Positions 62,729 through 64,000 of a stretch of DNA of 64,000 nt are shown here, in pieces (position 1 is the stretch's first letter; each line of letters opens with the position of its first letter). This stretch comes from [Flexibacter] sp. ATCC 35208 (lineage in GTDB: Bacteria; Bacteroidota; Bacteroidia; Chitinophagales; Chitinophagaceae), in assembly GCF_001975825.1 (NCBI RefSeq), contig NZ_MTKN01000003.1:1-64000 (forward strand), written 5' to 3'. Made by a program: the position numbers and the translations under genes. The notes below the pieces were generated by a model. The model had not been told where the DNA came from. It saw only the letters and a list, made by a program, of their open reading frames with translations, and did no database searches.

Positions 62729-64000
62729 TTAATCTCGAATTCAACGTCACCGTACTCACCAACTCATCATACCTCCCTCCCAAATCTCTATAATACAATA
62801 GTATAGTATAATTATTCTCCGTCTCCCACCAATCGCCCTCAGTCTCTGTCGTACTCGGCCTGGCATCCGGATCCCTCGTATCCAGCAACGCATATTCATA
62901 ATTATAAAAACCCTGCTTCAAAAACATCGTTCCCTCATAAGCCCTCGTCTGCGGGTTATACACCATCTTACTCGCGTCATTGTATTCATAATTTGTCAAT
63001 TCCCCTATCAGGTACAGATCAAACCCTGCATACGGCTCCGGCGCAGGATAAGTAAAATGTACCGTTCCATAATCCGCTTCATAAAACGGATCATAATTAT
63101 CAATCGTCGCTAAAAAGTACATGCCGTTATAATCCTTCACGTAAGAATACATCGTATTCCCCCTTGGATAATCCGGCATCACATATACATCCGTACCATC
63201 AGGGTGATAATCTGACTTCTTCACACGTTCCGTCTGCAACCGGAAACTCCTCAGATCAATCCATCTCCACTCCTTCCCTGCCGGAAACTGACAATCCATC
63301 TCCGCATTATACTCAATCGTATTCCCCTTTATAAACATCGGCTTCGGATTCAGTATCGGAAAATCCCACCTGTAGTTCTGCAAGATCACCACCTTCAACT
63401 GATCAAAAGGATTCACCACATTCAACCCACCTGTACTCACCGTAAAATTCACCTTCTGATTCGTCTTGAACACCTTTGGCGATACCGGTTGCTGTATCAC
63501 GCCACTCAACCCTCCTTTATTACTCACTACCAGCAATCGCTTTGTAAATGCCAGTTGCGACGTATCGCTATCCAGGTATACCTTCAGCAGGTAATTGCCC
63601 GCCTTTGTAGGCATGCAATTTGCATTCGGCAACGACAGTTCGTAATGTGTATATCGTACCAGCGCTATACTGGAAAATTTATAATTCGTAATCCTGTTCT
63701 CAGAAAAACCCCTCAGGTATTCCAGCTGATTGATATTGGCGGGTGTCCAGTCTGCATTACACAACTGTAATGTATAATAGTAGTTTTTGACATCCGCATC
63801 CAGATCATCAAATGTAAGATCCACGGCATCCCCACTCAGTGAAATAAGGGGGAAAGCTGTCTGATCGCCGGACTGATTCAGTTTTACAGACCTGATATTA
63901 TTGTAGTAAATGTGACCAGGTCCATAGATGTTATCCTGCGCTACTGCCGGAATAAAGTATAACAGCAGCCCGATTACAGGTATACAGAAGTAGGGCTTTA
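62721..64000 (-). CDS. type IX secretion system plug protein (DUF5103), 5' end missing
   Basis: The frame continues without a stop to the right edge. Near the edge it reads KPYFCIPVIGLLLYFIPAVA, then Gln, a signal peptide lacking only its first residues; the ATG lies just outside. The mature protein begins DNIYGPGHIYYNNIRSVKLN, then LTFDDLDADVKNYYYTLQLCNADWTPANI, the typical DUF5103 start, and continues as beta-rich repeats (FSENRITNYKFSSIALVRYT; GFDLYLIGELTNYEYNDA). In the type IX system this protein plugs the SprA translocon with PorV. About 425 residues are visible. Confidence 0.88.
   Translation of the reverse strand, partial: KPYFCIPVIGLLLYFIPAVAQDNIYGPGHIYYNNIRSVKLNQSGDQTAFPLISLSGDAVDLTFDDLDADVKNYYYTLQLCNADWTPANINQLEYLRGFSENRITNYKFSSIALVRYTHYELSLPNANCMPTKAGNYLLKVYLDSDTSQLAFTKRLLVVSNKGGLSGVIQQPVSPKVFKTNQKVNFTVSTGGLNVVNPFDQLKVVILQNYRWDFPILNPKPMFIKGNTIEYNAEMDCQFPAGKEWRWIDLRSFRLQTERVKKSDYHPDGTDVYVMPDYPRGNTMYSYVKDYNGMYFLATIDNYDPFYEADYGTVHFTYPAPEPYAGFDLYLIGELTNYEYNDASKMVYNPQTRAYEGTMFLKQGFYNYEYALLDTRDPDARPSTTETEGDWWETENNYTILLYYRDLGGRYDELVSTVTLNSRLNR

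Overview
The window looks like chromosomal DNA of a Bacteroidota member of the Chitinophaga type. The evidence is a SusC/SusD pair with GH144-type glucanases, many lipoproteins with a Cys lipobox followed by Lys/Asp, a FecR/TonB receptor pair, a type IX secretion plug protein (DUF5103), Bacteroidota-style promoters (TTTG, about 20 bp, TAnnTTTG) instead of -35/-10 boxes, and few Shine-Dalgarno sequences. The genus is an inference; no 16S gene is present.

Layout. 1-7.5 kb (minus): a polysaccharide utilization locus, susC-susD-GH144-GH144, with the last gene cut by the window edge; the likely substrate is beta-1,2-glucan. 8.0-10.4 kb: a mobile-DNA scar beside tRNA-Gln. It holds a truncated tyrosine integrase fused to the C-terminal tip of an RHS toxin with a lipase-like domain, a lipoprotein that may be its immunity protein, and a decayed RHS-core fragment. 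10.4-14.1 kb: a GT9 heptosyltransferase with a DUF4254 gene, then divergently an ECF sigma factor and an S41 protease. 14.2-21.5 kb (minus): a FecR anti-sigma factor, a TonB receptor with an STN domain, and three lipoproteins separated by strong hairpins. No sigma gene lies next to fecR. 22-25 kb: an APC permease, an OmpH-like lipoprotein and a DUF4397 lipoprotein.

25.3-50.1 kb (minus) is the core information-processing region. In transcription order from the right: rpsU, xerC-type recombinase, hpf, tRNA-Thr(TGT)-Tyr-Gly-Thr(GGT), a degenerate tRNA-like element, tuf, tRNA-Trp, secE, nusG, then an 8.8 kb interruption, then rplK-rplA-rplJ-rplL-rpoB-rpoC. The interruption holds a DUF1579 gene, a heavy-metal RND efflux operon and its two-component system. 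nusG has its own terminator and rplK its own good promoter, so the ancestral nusG-rplK unit has been split into two functional units.

50.2-64 kb: riboflavin synthase and a nitronate monooxygenase-like flavoprotein, followed by two tandem arrays with an 11-bp period. Next comes a five-gene SpoIIM/DUF4129-like/DUF4350/MoxR/DUF58 operon with two RDD membrane proteins beside it. The window ends with a DUF5684 membrane protein, the SRP RNA gene with a textbook promoter, a transaldolase, an NDH-2 NADH dehydrogenase and a partial DUF5103 type IX secretion plug protein. The last two genes are convergent and share a 27-bp perfect-stem terminator.

The parts most worth follow-up are the tRNA-like element in the tuf leader, the RHS tip/immunity/integrase scar, the structured leader upstream of the orphan fecR, the split nusG/rplK cluster and the 11-bp arrays. 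All family names come from reading motifs; no database search was possible.
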